Shown here in pieces: positions 1-9,700 of a DNA stretch of 64,000 nucleotides. This DNA is from Hyphomicrobiales bacterium (GTDB taxonomy: Bacteria > Pseudomonadota > Alphaproteobacteria > Rhizobiales > Methylopilaceae): the NCBI GenBank assembly GCA_022842205.1, contig JALHQA010000002.1:310001-374000 (forward strand). The letters run 5' to 3'. The position numbers and the translations under genes were made by a program. The notes beneath the pieces were generated by a model. That model was not told where the DNA came from, did no database searches, and saw nothing but the letters and a program-made list of their open reading frames with translations. Each line of letters opens with the position of its first letter. Positions within the stretch are counted from its first letter, which is position 1.

Positions 1-1
1 G

Positions 2-238
2 CGCCGCGCGCCGCGGCTGCGCACCATCAAGGGCGCCAGCCTTGTCCTGCCCGGCAGCGGATCGACCTTCTCATGCGTCATGCGCAACATGTCCGAGACC
101 GGGGCGCTCGTGGAGCTGCCGTCCACCATCGGCGTGCCGCAAGCCGTGACGCTGAGAACCGACGACGGGATGCTGGAACGCGAATGCACAGTGGCATGGC
201 GCACCGAGACCCGACTCGGTTTAGCATTCACGGACTGA
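2..238 (+). CDS. PilZ domain protein, 3' part only
   Basis: The open frame runs in from the left window edge and ends at TGA 236-238, so the start is missing and the ORF track does not list it. The visible 78 residues hold the PilZ hallmarks: a basic stretch at the edge (RRAPRLR), then NMSETGALVEL, which fits the D/NxSxxG signature, and a final strand ending TRLGLAFTD. PilZ domains bind cyclic di-GMP and often act alone or as the tail of a larger protein in motility or envelope control. Which kind this is cannot be told from the fragment. The family call is an inference from the motif pattern. Confidence 0.72.
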   Translation, partial: RRAPRLRTIKGASLVLPGSGSTFSCVMRNMSETGALVELPSTIGVPQAVTLRTDDGMLERECTVAWRTETRLGLAFTD

Positions 239-270
239 ACCGCCGGAACGCCCGGCCCGGGAGCAACGAC

Positions 271-678
271 ATGGATCCCGCCCTCGTCCAGTGGCTCACC
301 GCCTGGCAGGCCGCGATCAACGCGCGCGACTATGCGGGCGGCGCCGCGCTCTTCGCCGAGGATGTGATCGCCTTCGGCACCTACAGCGACGCCATGCACG
401 GGCGGGCCAACCTCGTCGAACGCCAGTGGCGCGAGATGTGGCCCTATATCCGCGACTTCCGCTTCAGCCTCGACGAGACGGCGGTGCTGGACGACGGAAA
501 TTCCATCTGCGTCCTCATCTGCCCCTGGACCTCGCTTGGCATCGCCCCGGACGGAGCGACCTTCCCCCGTGCCGGGCGCTGCACAATCGCCCTGCAACGA
601 ACCAAATCCGGCCTCCGGGCCCGACACACCCATTTCTCCATGGCCACGGGCTCGATCGCCCGCATCAAGGCTGCCTGA
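271..678 (+). CDS. SnoaL/NTF2-like small protein
   Basis: The product has 135 residues. The start is ATG 271, preceded by GGGAG about seven bases upstream; the longer frame from 73 overlaps the PilZ gene and is rejected. The beginning (VQWLTAWQAAINARDYAGGAALF) and the following strand pattern are those of the SnoaL/DUF4440 branch of the NTF2 fold. That is a small cone-shaped domain that either binds a ligand or catalyses simple reactions. There is no signal peptide, so it should be cytoplasmic. It sits 46 bases before the RpiR-type regulator on the same strand. The substrate is unknown. Confidence 0.65.
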   Translation: MDPALVQWLTAWQAAINARDYAGGAALFAEDVIAFGTYSDAMHGRANLVERQWREMWPYIRDFRFSLDETAVLDDGNSICVLICPWTSLGIAPDGATFPRAGRCTIALQRTKSGLRARHTHFSMATGSIARIKAA

Positions 679-724
679 AACATCTGTTGCGGATTCTGCA
701 CCACCCGGTGTAGAGACCCCCGCC

Positions 725-1594
725 ATGGCCGACACATTCGCCAGTCTCGTCGATCGCATCCGCGCCCGGTTTGTCGATCTCTCCCCGCAGCAGCGGGTCG
801 CAGCGGCATTCGTGCTGAAACGGCCGGAAGAGGTCGCGATCGTCTCGATGCGGACCCTGGCCGCGAATGCCGGCGTCCAGCCCGTGACCTTCGTCCGCCT
901 CGCGCGCACGCTGGGCTTCGAGGCCTGGGAGGATTTCAAGGAACCGTTCATCGAGCGGATGCGGGCAGCGCCGGCCTTTTATTCCGACCGCGCCCGAAAG
1001 CTCACGGGAACGCCGCCGGCGGAATTGCATCTCAGCCATATCAAGACGCTGGAAGCGACGCAGGCGCTGAACGACGCCGCGGTCTTCAACGCCGCCGCCG
1101 AGGCGTTCGAACAGGCCAAGCGCGTTTTCGTCGCCGGCTTCCGCGCCTGCTTCGGCCCGGCCCACGCCTTCGCCTATGTCTATCAGCTCTTCCGCCCGGA
1201 CGTCGTGCTGCTGTCGGGCATGGGCGGCGGCCTGGAGGCGGAACTTCGCGCGGTCGAGGAAGGCGATACCGTCTGCATAATCGGCTTCCGACCCTATTCC
1301 CGCGAAAGCGTGACCGTCGCGGAACATGCGACCCGGCGCGGCGCCACCGTGATCGCCATCACCGACAGCCCGCTGGCGCCCTTCGCGCGCGAAGCCAAGA
1401 TTGTGCTGACATTTTCGACCGAGGGGCCGAGCCTTTTCCCATCGCTGGTCTCGGCATGGGCCATCGCCGAGCATCTGCTCGACACCCTCGTCTCGCGCGG
1501 CGGCGAACCGGCCCTGGAACGGCTGAAATCCGCCGAGGCCCAGTTGCAGGCGCTCGGCGTGTTCGTGCCGGCGTATGGACCGTCCGACAACTAA
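725..1594 (+). CDS. MurR/RpiR family transcriptional regulator
   Basis: The product has 289 residues, a usual length for the family. Residues 1-75 form the RpiR-type helix-turn-helix (LSPQQRVAAAFVLKRPEEVA followed by a recognition helix around VQPVTFVRLARTLGF). Residues 125-265 form a SIS sugar-isomerase fold that would bind a phosphosugar or related effector (VFVAGFRACFG, GDTVCIIGFRPYSRES, VIAITDSPLAP). ATG 725 is chosen because the family begins a few residues before this helix-turn-helix; the longer track ORF from 536 overlaps the SnoaL-like gene. The ribosome binding site is weak. No sugar or amino-acid gene is adjacent, so the regulated pathway is not evident. Confidence 0.85.
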   Translation: MADTFASLVDRIRARFVDLSPQQRVAAAFVLKRPEEVAIVSMRTLAANAGVQPVTFVRLARTLGFEAWEDFKEPFIERMRAAPAFYSDRARKLTGTPPAELHLSHIKTLEATQALNDAAVFNAAAEAFEQAKRVFVAGFRACFGPAHAFAYVYQLFRPDVVLLSGMGGGLEAELRAVEEGDTVCIIGFRPYSRESVTVAEHATRRGATVIAITDSPLAPFAREAKIVLTFSTEGPSLFPSLVSAWAIAEHLLDTLVSRGGEPALERLKSAEAQLQALGVFVPAYGPSDN

Positions 1595-1634
1595 AAGTAT
1601 TTATCGCCGGAACAATGTGGGTTAGAATTGCGCC

Positions 1635-1781
1635 ATGTTCCGGCTGGTGGTCGTTATTCTGATCGTGCTGATGGGAGACTGGGTCTTCCTTGGCGGCGAG
1701 CTGGTCGTGCGCCCCCTCATCCACTGGACCGAGGCCGGCGCCGATTACGTCGCCGACCTCGTTTTCAGTTTCGTGGGATAG
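1635..1781 (+). CDS. Small membrane protein, 48 residues
   Basis: This short gene is absent from the ORF track. It runs ATG 1635 to TAG 1779-1781 and encodes a hydrophobic N-terminal helix (MFRLVVVILIVLMGDWVFLGG) followed by a short amphipathic part ending LVFSFVG. The membrane-helix character and its fit between the RpiR-type gene and the exactly abutting dioxygenase stop at 1782 support it. A clear Shine-Dalgarno is not visible. I recognise no family and assign no function. Confidence 0.45.
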   Translation: MFRLVVVILIVLMGDWVFLGGELVVRPLIHWTEAGADYVADLVFSFVG

Positions 1782-2729
1782 TCAGAGCGGCTTCAGCCCG
1801 GCCTCGATTTCCGCACGGCGCGGTTCGAGGAAAGGCGGCAGCGCCAGGCTCTCGCCAAGCGACTCAAGCGGCTCGTCGGCGGTGAAGCCCGGCCCATCCG
1901 TCGCCAGTTCGAACAGGATGCCGTTCGGCTCGCGGAAATAATACGAGCGGAAGTAATAGCGCTCGACCTCTCCGGAGTTCGGCAGACGCGTCGGCTGGAT
2001 GCGCTCCGCCCAGGCCGTCAGAGCCGCCTTGTCCGGAACCCGGAAGGCGACGTGGTGGACACCGCCCGCGCCATAGCGCGTTGCCGGAAGCCCCGGCTGC
2101 ACCGCGACGTGAAGCTCGGCCGCCGCCCCGCCCGGCCCCATCTCGAAGACGTGGACGGTATCAGAGGCGTTGTCGGGATGGGCGTATGTACCCGCCTTGC
2201 GCATGTTCATCACCTCGGTGAGCAGTTGCTCGGTGCGGGTGATGTCCGGCACGCTCATGACGATCGGGCCGAGACCGCGGATCTGGTGCTCCGCCGGCAC
2301 CGGGCTTTTCGCCCAAGGCTTGGGCGCTTCCGCCTTCCCGTCGGCCGTGATGGCAAGGCGCTGGCCTTCGCCATCGGCGAACCACAGCGCCTTGCGGCCA
2401 GCCTGCTCCACCTCCATCACCTCGACGCCCGCATCCGCAAGACGCGTTTTCCAGTAGTCGAGGCTTTCCGGCGCGACACGCAGCCCGGTTCGCGAGATCG
2501 AATGCGTACCGTGATGCTCCGGCGCGGCAGGAAAATCGAAGAAGGTCAGGTCGGAACCCGGCGTGGCTTCGCCGTCGCCATAAAACAGGTGGTAGGACGT
2601 GACGTCGTCCTGGTTCACCGTCTTCTTGACGAGCCGCATGCCCAGCGTGCCGGTATAGAAGCCGAGGTTCTCCTTGGCCTTTGCTGTAACGGCACTCAGG
2701 TGGTGAATGCCGGTCAGTTCGAGTGACAT
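1782..2729 (-). CDS. Ring-cleaving dioxygenase-like VOC protein, MhqO type
   Basis: The product has 315 residues with two vicinal-oxygen-chelate modules, at about 5-130 and 150-280. Likely metal ligands are in GIHHLSAVT near the N-terminus, [10 protein letters not shown] at the start of the second module, and the glutamate of [10 protein letters not shown]. This layout matches the MhqO family, which in Bacillus belongs to the response to hydroquinones and catechols. It starts at ATG 2729 with GGGGAA upstream. It is transcribed in the same direction as dps, 89 bases downstream of the dps stop. The intergenic inverted repeat at 2781-2795 could be an operator. The substrate is an inference; detoxification of quinone or glyoxal compounds is possible. 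Confidence 0.8.
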   Translation of the reverse strand: MSLELTGIHHLSAVTAKAKENLGFYTGTLGMRLVKKTVNQDDVTSYHLFYGDGEATPGSDLTFFDFPAAPEHHGTHSISRTGLRVAPESLDYWKTRLADAGVEVMEVEQAGRKALWFADGEGQRLAITADGKAEAPKPWAKSPVPAEHQIRGLGPIVMSVPDITRTEQLLTEVMNMRKAGTYAHPDNASDTVHVFEMGPGGAAAELHVAVQPGLPATRYGAGGVHHVAFRVPDKAALTAWAERIQPTRLPNSGEVERYYFRSYYFREPNGILFELATDGPGFTADEPLESLGESLALPPFLEPRRAEIEAGLKPL

Positions 2730-2780
2730 TTTTCGTGTTCCCCACCGGCTCCATGCCGGTTCGACGCAGATGTAGGTGTG

Positions 2781-2795
2781 CGCACAAAGTGCGCG
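2781..2795. promoter_or_regulatory. Inverted repeat upstream of the MhqO-type gene
   Basis: GCGCAC-AAA-GTGCGC is a perfect 6-base inverted repeat about 50 bases before the dioxygenase start and just after the dps stop. MhqO-type genes elsewhere are controlled by MarR-family repressors that bind short palindromes, so an operator role is plausible. It could equally be the stem of a dps terminator, although no T-run follows on the minus strand. Confidence 0.35.
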
Positions 2796-2818
2796 CTAGA
2801 GACACCGGTGTAACCGGC

Positions 2819-3367
2819 CTATCTCTCCTGGTCGCGGCCCGCTTCGAACAGGAACCACATCCGCCGTTCGGCCTCGTCGATCCAGTTTTCGATCAGGCTC
2901 TCTGTTGCGACATCGTCGTGCTCGTCGCACAGATCGTGCACTTCGCGCAGACGGGCCACCATCGCCTTGTTGTCCTCGCGCAGCTCCGCGAGCATCGTCG
3001 ACGGGGTGACGAAATCGGCATCGTTGTCCAGCACGCGCTGCAGGCGCGAGATATGGCCGACCGAACGGATCGTCGTGCCGCCGAGCTTGCGTACGCGCTC
3101 CGCCATGTCGTCGGTCGCCGCGAGAATCTGCGCCGCCTGCTCGTCGAACATCAGGTGGTAGTCGCGAAAATGCGGTCCGCTCACATGCCAATGGAAGTTC
3201 TTTGTTTTGAAATAGAGGGCGAACGTATCCGCCAGCAGAGCATTCATCGCTCCCGCAATGTCCTTCGTCGCATTGTCGCCAAGGCTGTTCGGCGTCGCGA
3301 GATCGGCGGTGCGACGCGCTTTGACGGATGCGGATGCTGATTTCTTGGACTTCTTGGCCTTGGCCAT
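2819..3367 (-). CDS. dps: Dps family ferritin-like DNA-protection protein
   Basis: The product has 182 residues. The lysine-rich start (MAKAKKSKKSASASVKARR) resembles the DNA-binding tail of Dps. The ferroxidase site is recognisable: NFHWHVSG, then HLMFDEQ, in which a histidine, aspartate and glutamate bind iron across the dimer interface. Dps forms a 12-subunit shell that stores iron, consumes hydrogen peroxide and coats DNA in stationary phase or under stress. The ATG at 3365-3367 is clear. The gene stands alone with the quinone-stress dioxygenase downstream on the same strand, which suggests an oxidative-stress neighbourhood. Confidence 0.93.
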   Translation of the reverse strand: MAKAKKSKKSASASVKARRTADLATPNSLGDNATKDIAGAMNALLADTFALYFKTKNFHWHVSGPHFRDYHLMFDEQAAQILAATDDMAERVRKLGGTTIRSVGHISRLQRVLDNDADFVTPSTMLAELREDNKAMVARLREVHDLCDEHDDVATESLIENWIDEAERRMWFLFEAGRDQER

Positions 3368-3445
3368 GACTGCTTCTCCTGTGCTCCCCGAACATTACTT
3401 CGGTCGGCAAGGCTGGCAATCAACCCTTTGGCACGGCCTGCGACG

Positions 3446-3895
3446 TTATTTCAGGATGGTGTTCGCGGTGCCGGGCGGCCCCTGATCGATGACAAGGAGC
3501 CGCACGGTTTCCCGCCCCACCGTCTGGCCGGAATGCCAGGCGTCGAGCATTTCGACGATGAAATCACCGGGCCCGTATTCGAAGCTCTTGATGCCGTCGC
3601 CGGTGGTGACCTTCAGACGACCGGCGAGCACATAGGCGTAGCGAGGGTGCGGATGCTTGTGGACCGGCAGCACGGCGCCCGGTGGAATCTCATAGGAGAG
3701 CACCGTCACCTCCGCGGCGCCCTCCGGCAGCCGGATCTGCTGGCCGAGCGCGGTCGTCGTGCCCGAGAAGAGCTTCGTGACGACGGGCTTTGCAGGCACC
3801 GCCGCCGCTTTCGGCATATCCGGCGGGGAGGCCATGTCCGCACATGCCGCGGAAGCGGTGAAGACCAGAATTGTACCGAGAGCAAAGCGTTTCAT
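3446..3895 (-). CDS. Periplasmic cupin-domain protein
   Basis: The product has 149 residues. The ATG at 3893-3895 is chosen because it gives a signal peptide (MKRFALGTILVFTASAACA); the longer track ORF runs into the cytochrome gene. The mature part is one cupin barrel with the metal-binding pattern PVHKHPHPRYAYVLAG and a second motif ending in DAWHSGQ. Single-domain exported cupins may bind a small ligand or act as oxygenases or isomerases. It lies 44 bases downstream of the dihaem cytochrome c gene on the same strand and is probably co-transcribed with it. A link to periplasmic redox chemistry is an inference. Confidence 0.8.
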   Translation of the reverse strand: MKRFALGTILVFTASAACADMASPPDMPKAAAVPAKPVVTKLFSGTTTALGQQIRLPEGAAEVTVLSYEIPPGAVLPVHKHPHPRYAYVLAGRLKVTTGDGIKSFEYGPGDFIVEMLDAWHSGQTVGRETVRLLVIDQGPPGTANTILK

Positions 3896-3939
3896 GGCGT
3901 CCCCCAACGCGAACGCCACGTTAAGCAGATTCGCGCCGC

Positions 3940-4833
3940 TCAGTCGTCGATTGGCTGGAGACTTTTCAGATAAGCCGCCATCGCGGCGCGGTCGGCTTCC
4001 GGAAGCTGGCCTGTATTGGCGATGACGCGCGCCATCTCGCCGCCGGCGACATCGCCGTCCGGCGTCGTGCCGTCGGCAAGGAAGAAGGTGAGGTCTTCCT
4101 CCGTCCAGTCGTCGAGACCGCCCTTCCCCGGCGTGAGATTCGGCGCCTCGTCTCCGTCCGGCAGTTCGCCGCCGCCCATGCGCCGGCTGGCTACGATGCC
4201 GCCGGTCATATCCCGCGGACTGTGGCACTCGGCGCAGTGGCCAAGCGTCTCGACCAGATAACGGCCGCGTGCCAGCGGCTCGGGCATATCGGCAGCGTCG
4301 TGCGAAGGGCCGGGAAAATGAAGCAGCTTCCACAGGCCCATGCCGCGCCGGACCAGCGCGAGATCAAGCGGGAAATCATGTCCCGACGGCACATTGGCCG
4401 ACGGCGCTAACGTACGGATGAAGGCGTGGAGATCGCGCACATCCTCGGGCTTCATGCCCTGATAGGAAGTGTAGGGAAACGCCGGATAGTAATGCCGGCC
4501 GTCCGGCGAGACGCCCTTCAGCAAGGCCGCGGCGAACTGCTCGCCTGTCCAGCGGCCGATGCCGTGGTCGGGGTCGGGCGAGATGTTCGGTGCCGTGAAT
4601 GTCCCTGCCGGGCTCTCGATCCCAAGGCCGCCGCCAAGCAGAAGCTTGTCGGGCTGGCCCGGCGTCGCATGGCAGGAGGCGCAGCCACCCGCCAGGAACA
4701 CGACCCGGCCGTTGGCAAGATCGGGCGCGCCGGAATTCTGGGCCGGCACCGCCGCCTCCGGCTCGGTCAAAACCCAAAAAAGGGTGAACCCGGCAATCGC
4801 CAAGGCAATCAGAATAAAGACAAATTTCCGCAC
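3940..4833 (-). CDS. Membrane-anchored dihaem cytochrome c
   Basis: The product has 297 residues and starts at GTG 4833 behind GAGAGAGGG. One N-terminal membrane helix (FVFILIALAIAGFTLFWVL) anchors two cytochrome c domains in the periplasm. The haem motifs are CASCH near residue 52 and CAECH near residue 200. The arrangement resembles cytochrome subunits of membrane alcohol, aldehyde or sugar dehydrogenase complexes, which pass electrons to the respiratory chain, but no dehydrogenase gene is adjacent. It is divergent from padR across a 129-base gap that carries a strong palindrome, so PadR may also control it. Its haem attachment would depend on the ccm genes at the other end of the window. 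Confidence 0.85.
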   Translation of the reverse strand: MRKFVFILIALAIAGFTLFWVLTEPEAAVPAQNSGAPDLANGRVVFLAGGCASCHATPGQPDKLLLGGGLGIESPAGTFTAPNISPDPDHGIGRWTGEQFAAALLKGVSPDGRHYYPAFPYTSYQGMKPEDVRDLHAFIRTLAPSANVPSGHDFPLDLALVRRGMGLWKLLHFPGPSHDAADMPEPLARGRYLVETLGHCAECHSPRDMTGGIVASRRMGGGELPDGDEAPNLTPGKGGLDDWTEEDLTFFLADGTTPDGDVAGGEMARVIANTGQLPEADRAAMAAYLKSLQPIDD

Positions 4834-4919
4834 GACCCTCTCTCCGTGCGGCGAAAGCTAATCCGCCGCCATGGCACAACGCCAATCACGATGCGGCAAG
4901 CCCACGCCTTGTTTCTGCC

Positions 4920-4936
4920 TATATCGGACCGATATA
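4920..4936. promoter_or_regulatory. Palindrome in the padR/cytochrome divergent promoter, probable PadR operator
   Basis: TATATCGG-A-CCGATATA is a perfect 8-base inverted repeat with one central base. It lies 26 bases before the padR start, and a partial repeat of the half-site (TATATACCGGAC) follows directly. The position, overlapping where the padR promoter should be, fits autorepression by the adjacent PadR protein. Control of the divergent cytochrome c gene is also possible. Identity as an operator is inferred from symmetry and position. Confidence 0.6.
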
Positions 4937-4962
4937 TACCGGACTGAAACAGGGCAATCCCG

Positions 4963-5550
4963 ATGAACATCCGCACCATCTGTCTGGCGATCCTCGCCCA
5001 TGGCGAGGCGTCCGGCTACGACCTCAAGAAAAACTGGGAGGACGGACCGTTCTCCTATCTCGGCGGCGCGAGCTTCGGCTCGATCTATCCGGCTCTTGCC
5101 AGGCTTGAGCAGGACGGGCTGATCAAAAGCCGCGAGGAGACGCAGCCCGGCAAGCCGGCACGCCGTGTCTACGCGCTCACGGAGGCCGGCCGCGAGGCAT
5201 TCGTGGCCGAGATGAGCGTCACGCCCGAGAAGGACATCTTCCGCTCGCATTTCGGCATCATCGCGCTGTGCACCCCGTTTCTGCCGCGCGAGACCATCGC
5301 GCGCGCCATCGACGAGCGTCTGAAGCAGCAGCGCACGGAGATCGCGCAGCTTGAGCCGCTGATCGAACAGGAGCAGCACCGCTCCGTCGGCTGGCTGCTG
5401 GAATGGGGCATCGCCCAGTTCAAGAACGAGGTCGCCTTCATCGAAGCGAACCGCGAGCGGCTGGAAGTCCTCGCCGGATCGACAAAGCCCGGCGACCGCC
5501 GCGAGATCTGCGGCATCGCCCATACGGATTCAACACAGGCCGCCGAGTAA
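4963..5550 (+). CDS. PadR family transcriptional regulator
   Basis: The product has 195 residues. Residues 1-90 form the winged helix typical of PadR (GEASGYDLKKNWE, SFGSIYPALARLEQDGL, RRVYALTEAGREAF). Residues 95-180 form the helical dimerisation domain (Vir_act_alpha_C type). PadR proteins usually repress a neighbouring stress or efflux operon and release DNA on binding a small aromatic or drug-like ligand. The RND adaptor begins 7 bases after its stop, so the three genes form one operon and the regulator probably controls its own pump. The palindrome at 4920-4936 is the likely binding site. Confidence 0.9.
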   Translation: MNIRTICLAILAHGEASGYDLKKNWEDGPFSYLGGASFGSIYPALARLEQDGLIKSREETQPGKPARRVYALTEAGREAFVAEMSVTPEKDIFRSHFGIIALCTPFLPRETIARAIDERLKQQRTEIAQLEPLIEQEQHRSVGWLLEWGIAQFKNEVAFIEANRERLEVLAGSTKPGDRREICGIAHTDSTQAAE

Positions 5551-5557
5551 GTACATC

Positions 5558-6724
5558 ATGCGCCGTTACCTGATCATCGCCGCTGTTGCAGGCGTTGCCG
5601 TTGTGCTTGGCGGCGGCTTCTTCCTCTTCGGCAACACAAGCGACAATGCCGGTGCCGAAGAGGATGCGGCGCTCGAACGCCGCGCGCCAACGGTTACGGC
5701 CGTGCGCGCGGAGCGGCGCGAGATTTCCGAGGAAGTTCACGTTTCCGGCACGCTGGTGCCGCGCGAGGAGATCCTCGTCGGACCCGAGATCGACGGACTG
5801 GCGGTGACGGAAATCCTCGTCGAGGAAGGCGACCGCGTTCAGAAGGGTCAGGTTCTGGCTCGGCTGTCGCGCTCGGCGATCGAGGCCGAAGCAGCCCAGG
5901 CCGAAGCCGCGGTCGCCCAGGCCAGCGCGCAGATCGCCGAGGCCGAGGCAAGCATCCTGGAGATGCGCCAGGCGCTTGAGCGCGCCGAGACTCTCATAAA
6001 ATCGAAAACGGTCAGCCGGGCGGCTTACGACCAGCGGCTTTCGGCCTTCCAGGTCGCGGAAGCGCGGCTGAACGCCGCCAAGCACAATCTGAAAGTCGCC
6101 GAAGCGCAGCGCGATCAGGTCGAGGTACGCCTCGCGCGCACCGAGATCAAGGCGCCTGAAGGCGGCCTTGTCAGCCGCCGCACGCTGAAGATCGGCGCCA
6201 TCGCCGCCGGCGCGGACGAGCCCGCCTTTCGCATCATCGAAGGCGGCGCGGTCGAGCTTCAGGCCGATGTGATCGACGCGACGCTGGCGCGCCTCCAGAC
6301 CGGACAGGCGGTGCGTGTCAGTACCACGGGTTCGAGCACGCCGCTGGAAGGCACGATCCGGCTTATTTCCCCCGAAGTCGATTCCACGACGCGGCTCGGC
6401 CGCGTGCGTGTGGCGCTGCCGCTCGACGCCAAGGTGACCATCGGCTCGTTTGCCTCCGGCGTTGTCGAAGTCGGCCGCCAGACCGGCGTCACCGTTCCGA
6501 TTTCCGCCATCACGAGCACCGACGGCGAGGACAAGGTTCAGGTGATCGTCGACAACAAGGTGATCACGCGCGATGTCGAGATCGGCCTGCGCTCGGCGTC
6601 CCGCGCCGAGGTGACGTCGGGCCTTGAGGAAAATGAACTTATCGTGGCGCGCGCCGGATCGTTCCTGCGGGACGGCGATGCCGTGACGCCGATTGAAGCG
6701 AATGCGGCGGAGGCCTCCAGGTGA
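5558..6724 (+). CDS. RND efflux periplasmic adaptor subunit (HlyD/MFP family)
   Basis: The product has 388 residues. An N-terminal membrane helix or signal (LIIAAVAGVAVVLGGGFFLF) is followed by a barrel/lipoyl part (VHVSGTLVPREEILVGPEI, EGDRVQKGQVLARL), a coiled-coil hairpin at about 105-180 rich in Ala, Glu and Gln, a second lipoyl half (IKAPEGGLVSRR) and a membrane-proximal domain. This is the MFP layout: the protein bridges the inner-membrane pump to an outer-membrane channel. It overlaps the pump gene by four bases (GTGA), which indicates translational coupling. No TolC-like outer-membrane gene is in the operon, so a channel from elsewhere must be used. Confidence 0.92.
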   Translation: MRRYLIIAAVAGVAVVLGGGFFLFGNTSDNAGAEEDAALERRAPTVTAVRAERREISEEVHVSGTLVPREEILVGPEIDGLAVTEILVEEGDRVQKGQVLARLSRSAIEAEAAQAEAAVAQASAQIAEAEASILEMRQALERAETLIKSKTVSRAAYDQRLSAFQVAEARLNAAKHNLKVAEAQRDQVEVRLARTEIKAPEGGLVSRRTLKIGAIAAGADEPAFRIIEGGAVELQADVIDATLARLQTGQAVRVSTTGSSTPLEGTIRLISPEVDSTTRLGRVRVALPLDAKVTIGSFASGVVEVGRQTGVTVPISAITSTDGEDKVQVIVDNKVITRDVEIGLRSASRAEVTSGLEENELIVARAGSFLRDGDAVTPIEANAAEASR

Positions 6725-9700
6725 GACTGAATATCTCGGCGGCCTCCATCAAGAGGCCCATTCCCGGCATCGTCCTGTTTGTCGTGCTGACGATCCTCGG
6801 CCTCTTCGCGTTCGCCGAGCTTCCCATCACGCGCTTTCCGAACATCGACATTCCGCTCGTTCAGGTTTCGGTGAGCGAGTCCGGTGCCGCTCCATCCGAG
6901 CTTGAATCGCAGGTGACGAAGCGCATCGAGGACTCGGTCGCGAACCTTGTCGGCGTGAAACATGTGATGTCGACCGTGTCGGACGGCCTCTCCTCGACCG
7001 TCATCGAATTCCAGCTCGAGACCGACACAGACCGCGCCGTCAACGACGTCAAGGACGCGATCGCCAAGATACGCGCGGAGCTGCCGCGCACGATCGAGGA
7101 GCCGGTCGTCAACCGCATCGACGTCGAGGGACAGTCCATTGTTTCCTTCGCCGCCCAGTCGCCCGGCATGACGCTGGAGCAACTGTCCTGGCATGTCGAC
7201 GACGTTGTCATCCGGCAATTGCAGGCGCTGAAAGGCGTCGGCCGCGTGCAGCGCATCGGCGGCGTCGACCGAGAAATCCGCGTCGAGCTCGATCCCGACC
7301 GGCTGATGGCGCTTGGCGTGACAGCCGCCGATGTCAGCCGGCAGGTGCGCGCCATCAACACCGACCTCGCCGGCGGGCGCGGCCAGATCGGCGGCCAGGA
7401 ACAGACGATCCGCACGCTCGCCAATGCGCGGACGCTGGAAAACCTTCGCGACATGAAGATCTCGCTGTCGAACGGCCGCGAGGTGCGCCTGTCGGAACTC
7501 GGCGAGGTGAACGACACGGCGGAGGAGCCGCGTTCCTTCGCGCGTCTCGACGGCCAGCCGGTCGTTTCCTTCAACGTGTTTCGCACCAAGGGTGCAAGCG
7601 ATGTCGCCGTCGCTGACGAGGTCGATGCAAAACTCAAGGAAATGCAGGCGGCAAATCCAAACGTAACCTTCTCGAAAATCGACGACTCGGTCAGCTACAC
7701 CGAGGGCAACTACGAAAGCGCAATGCACACGCTGCTCGAAGGCGCGGTGCTGGCAATTCTCGTTGTCTTCCTGTTTTTGCGGGACTGGCGCGCCACGCTC
7801 ATCGCCGCCGTCGCGCTGCCGCTTTCCATCATTCCCGCCTTCTTCCTGATGGACCTGATGGGCTTCTCGCTCAATCTCGTCAGCCTTCTCGCATTAACGC
7901 TGGTGACCGGCATTCTGGTCGACGACGCCATCGTCGAGATCGAAAACATCGTGCGCCATATGCGCATGGGCAAATCGCCCTATCGCGCGGCGATGGAAGC
8001 CGCGGACGAGATCGGTCTCGCCGTCATCGCCATCACGTTCACGATCGTCGCGGTGTTCGCACCGGTATCGTTCATGGGCGGTGTCGCGGGCCAGTATTTC
8101 TCGCAGTTCGGCCTGACCGTCGCCGCCGCCGTCCTGATCTCTCTCTTCGTGGCCCGCCTCATCACACCGCTGATGGCCGCGTATTTCCTGCGTCCGCACA
8201 AGCATGTCGAGGAAAAGGACGGACGCATCATGCGGGCCTATGTCCGCGCGCTGGACGTATCGCTGAAGCACCGCTGGCTGACGCTGATTGTCGGCATCGG
8301 AATTTTCGCAGCATCGCTCGTCGCCAATTCCTTCATGCCGACCGGCTTCATGCCCACGGAGGACTCCTCGCGTATTGTCGTGCAGGCAGAACTGCCGCCC
8401 GGCGCAAGGCTCGAAGATACGCGGGTCGTGTCCGACAAGCTCACTGCGCGACTGAAAGAGTTGCCTGAAGTCGAGACCGTGTTCGTTATGGGCGGCACGA
8501 CCCCGACCGGCACGCTGGAACTGCGCAAGGCCGCGCTGATCCTCCGCCTGACACCGAAGAACCAGCGCGACCGCTCCCAGAAGGAAGTCGAGGCGCATGT
8601 CGCCAGGATCGTGTCCGAAGTGCCGGACGTGCGCTCGTGGTACGTCAACGAACGCGGCGAGCGAGAGCTGTCCATCACGCTGACCGGTCCCGACCACGTG
8701 GCGCTGAACGAAGCCGCCGCATCGCTCGAAAACGAGATGCGGCGCGTGCCGCAATTCCTGAACGTGGCACCCTCTACCGGTCTGTCGCGACCCGAACTCG
8801 TGGTAAGCCCACGCCTCGACCGCGCCGCCGATCTCGGCATCACGACGGACGCCATCTCGGAAACGATCCGTGTCGCGACCATCGGCGATGTCGACGCCAA
8901 TCTCGCCAAGCTCAACACCGGCGAGCGGATGATCCCGATCCGCGTGCAGTTGCGCGAAGATGCGCGCACCGATGCAGGCCTTCTTAAATCCTTGTCCGTA
9001 CCGGCCGGTAACGGCCGCTCGGTGCCTCTCTCGGCGGTGGCCGATGTCGGCTTCGGCGAAGGCCCCTCTTCCATCGACCGTTACGACCGCCAGCGCCGCG
9101 TTGTGCTCGGCGCCGACCTGACGGGCGGCATGCAGCTCGGCGACGCGGTTAACGCCGTGCTGGAACTGCCGACCGCCAAGGCGCTGCCGCAGGGCGTGCG
9201 GATCGTGCAAAGCGCCGACGCAGAGATCATGAACGAGGTGTTCGAAGGTTTCGCCAAGGCCATGGGCGCCGGGATCATGATGGTGCTTGGCGTTCTGGTG
9301 CTGCTGTTTGGCGGCGTTTTCCAGCCGATCACCATTCTGGCGTCGCTGCCGCTGTCCATCGGCGGTGTCATCATTGCGCTGATGCTGACTGGCAACGCGA
9401 TCTCGATGCCGGTCGTCATCGGCATCCTGATGCTGATGGGCGTCGTGACAAAGAACGCAATCATGCTGGTCGATTTCGCGGTGGAGGCCGAATACAAGGG
9501 CGTGCCGCGCGACGAGGCCATCATCGACGCCGGACGCAAGCGCGCGCGGCCCATTGTCATGACAACGATCGCGATGATCGCGGGCATGATCCCCTCCGCG
9601 CTCGGCATCGGCCAGGGGGGCGAGTTCCGCGCGCCAATGGCGATCGCGGTGATCGGCGGCCTTGCAGCATCGACCGTGCTGTCGCTGATGTTCGTGCCCA

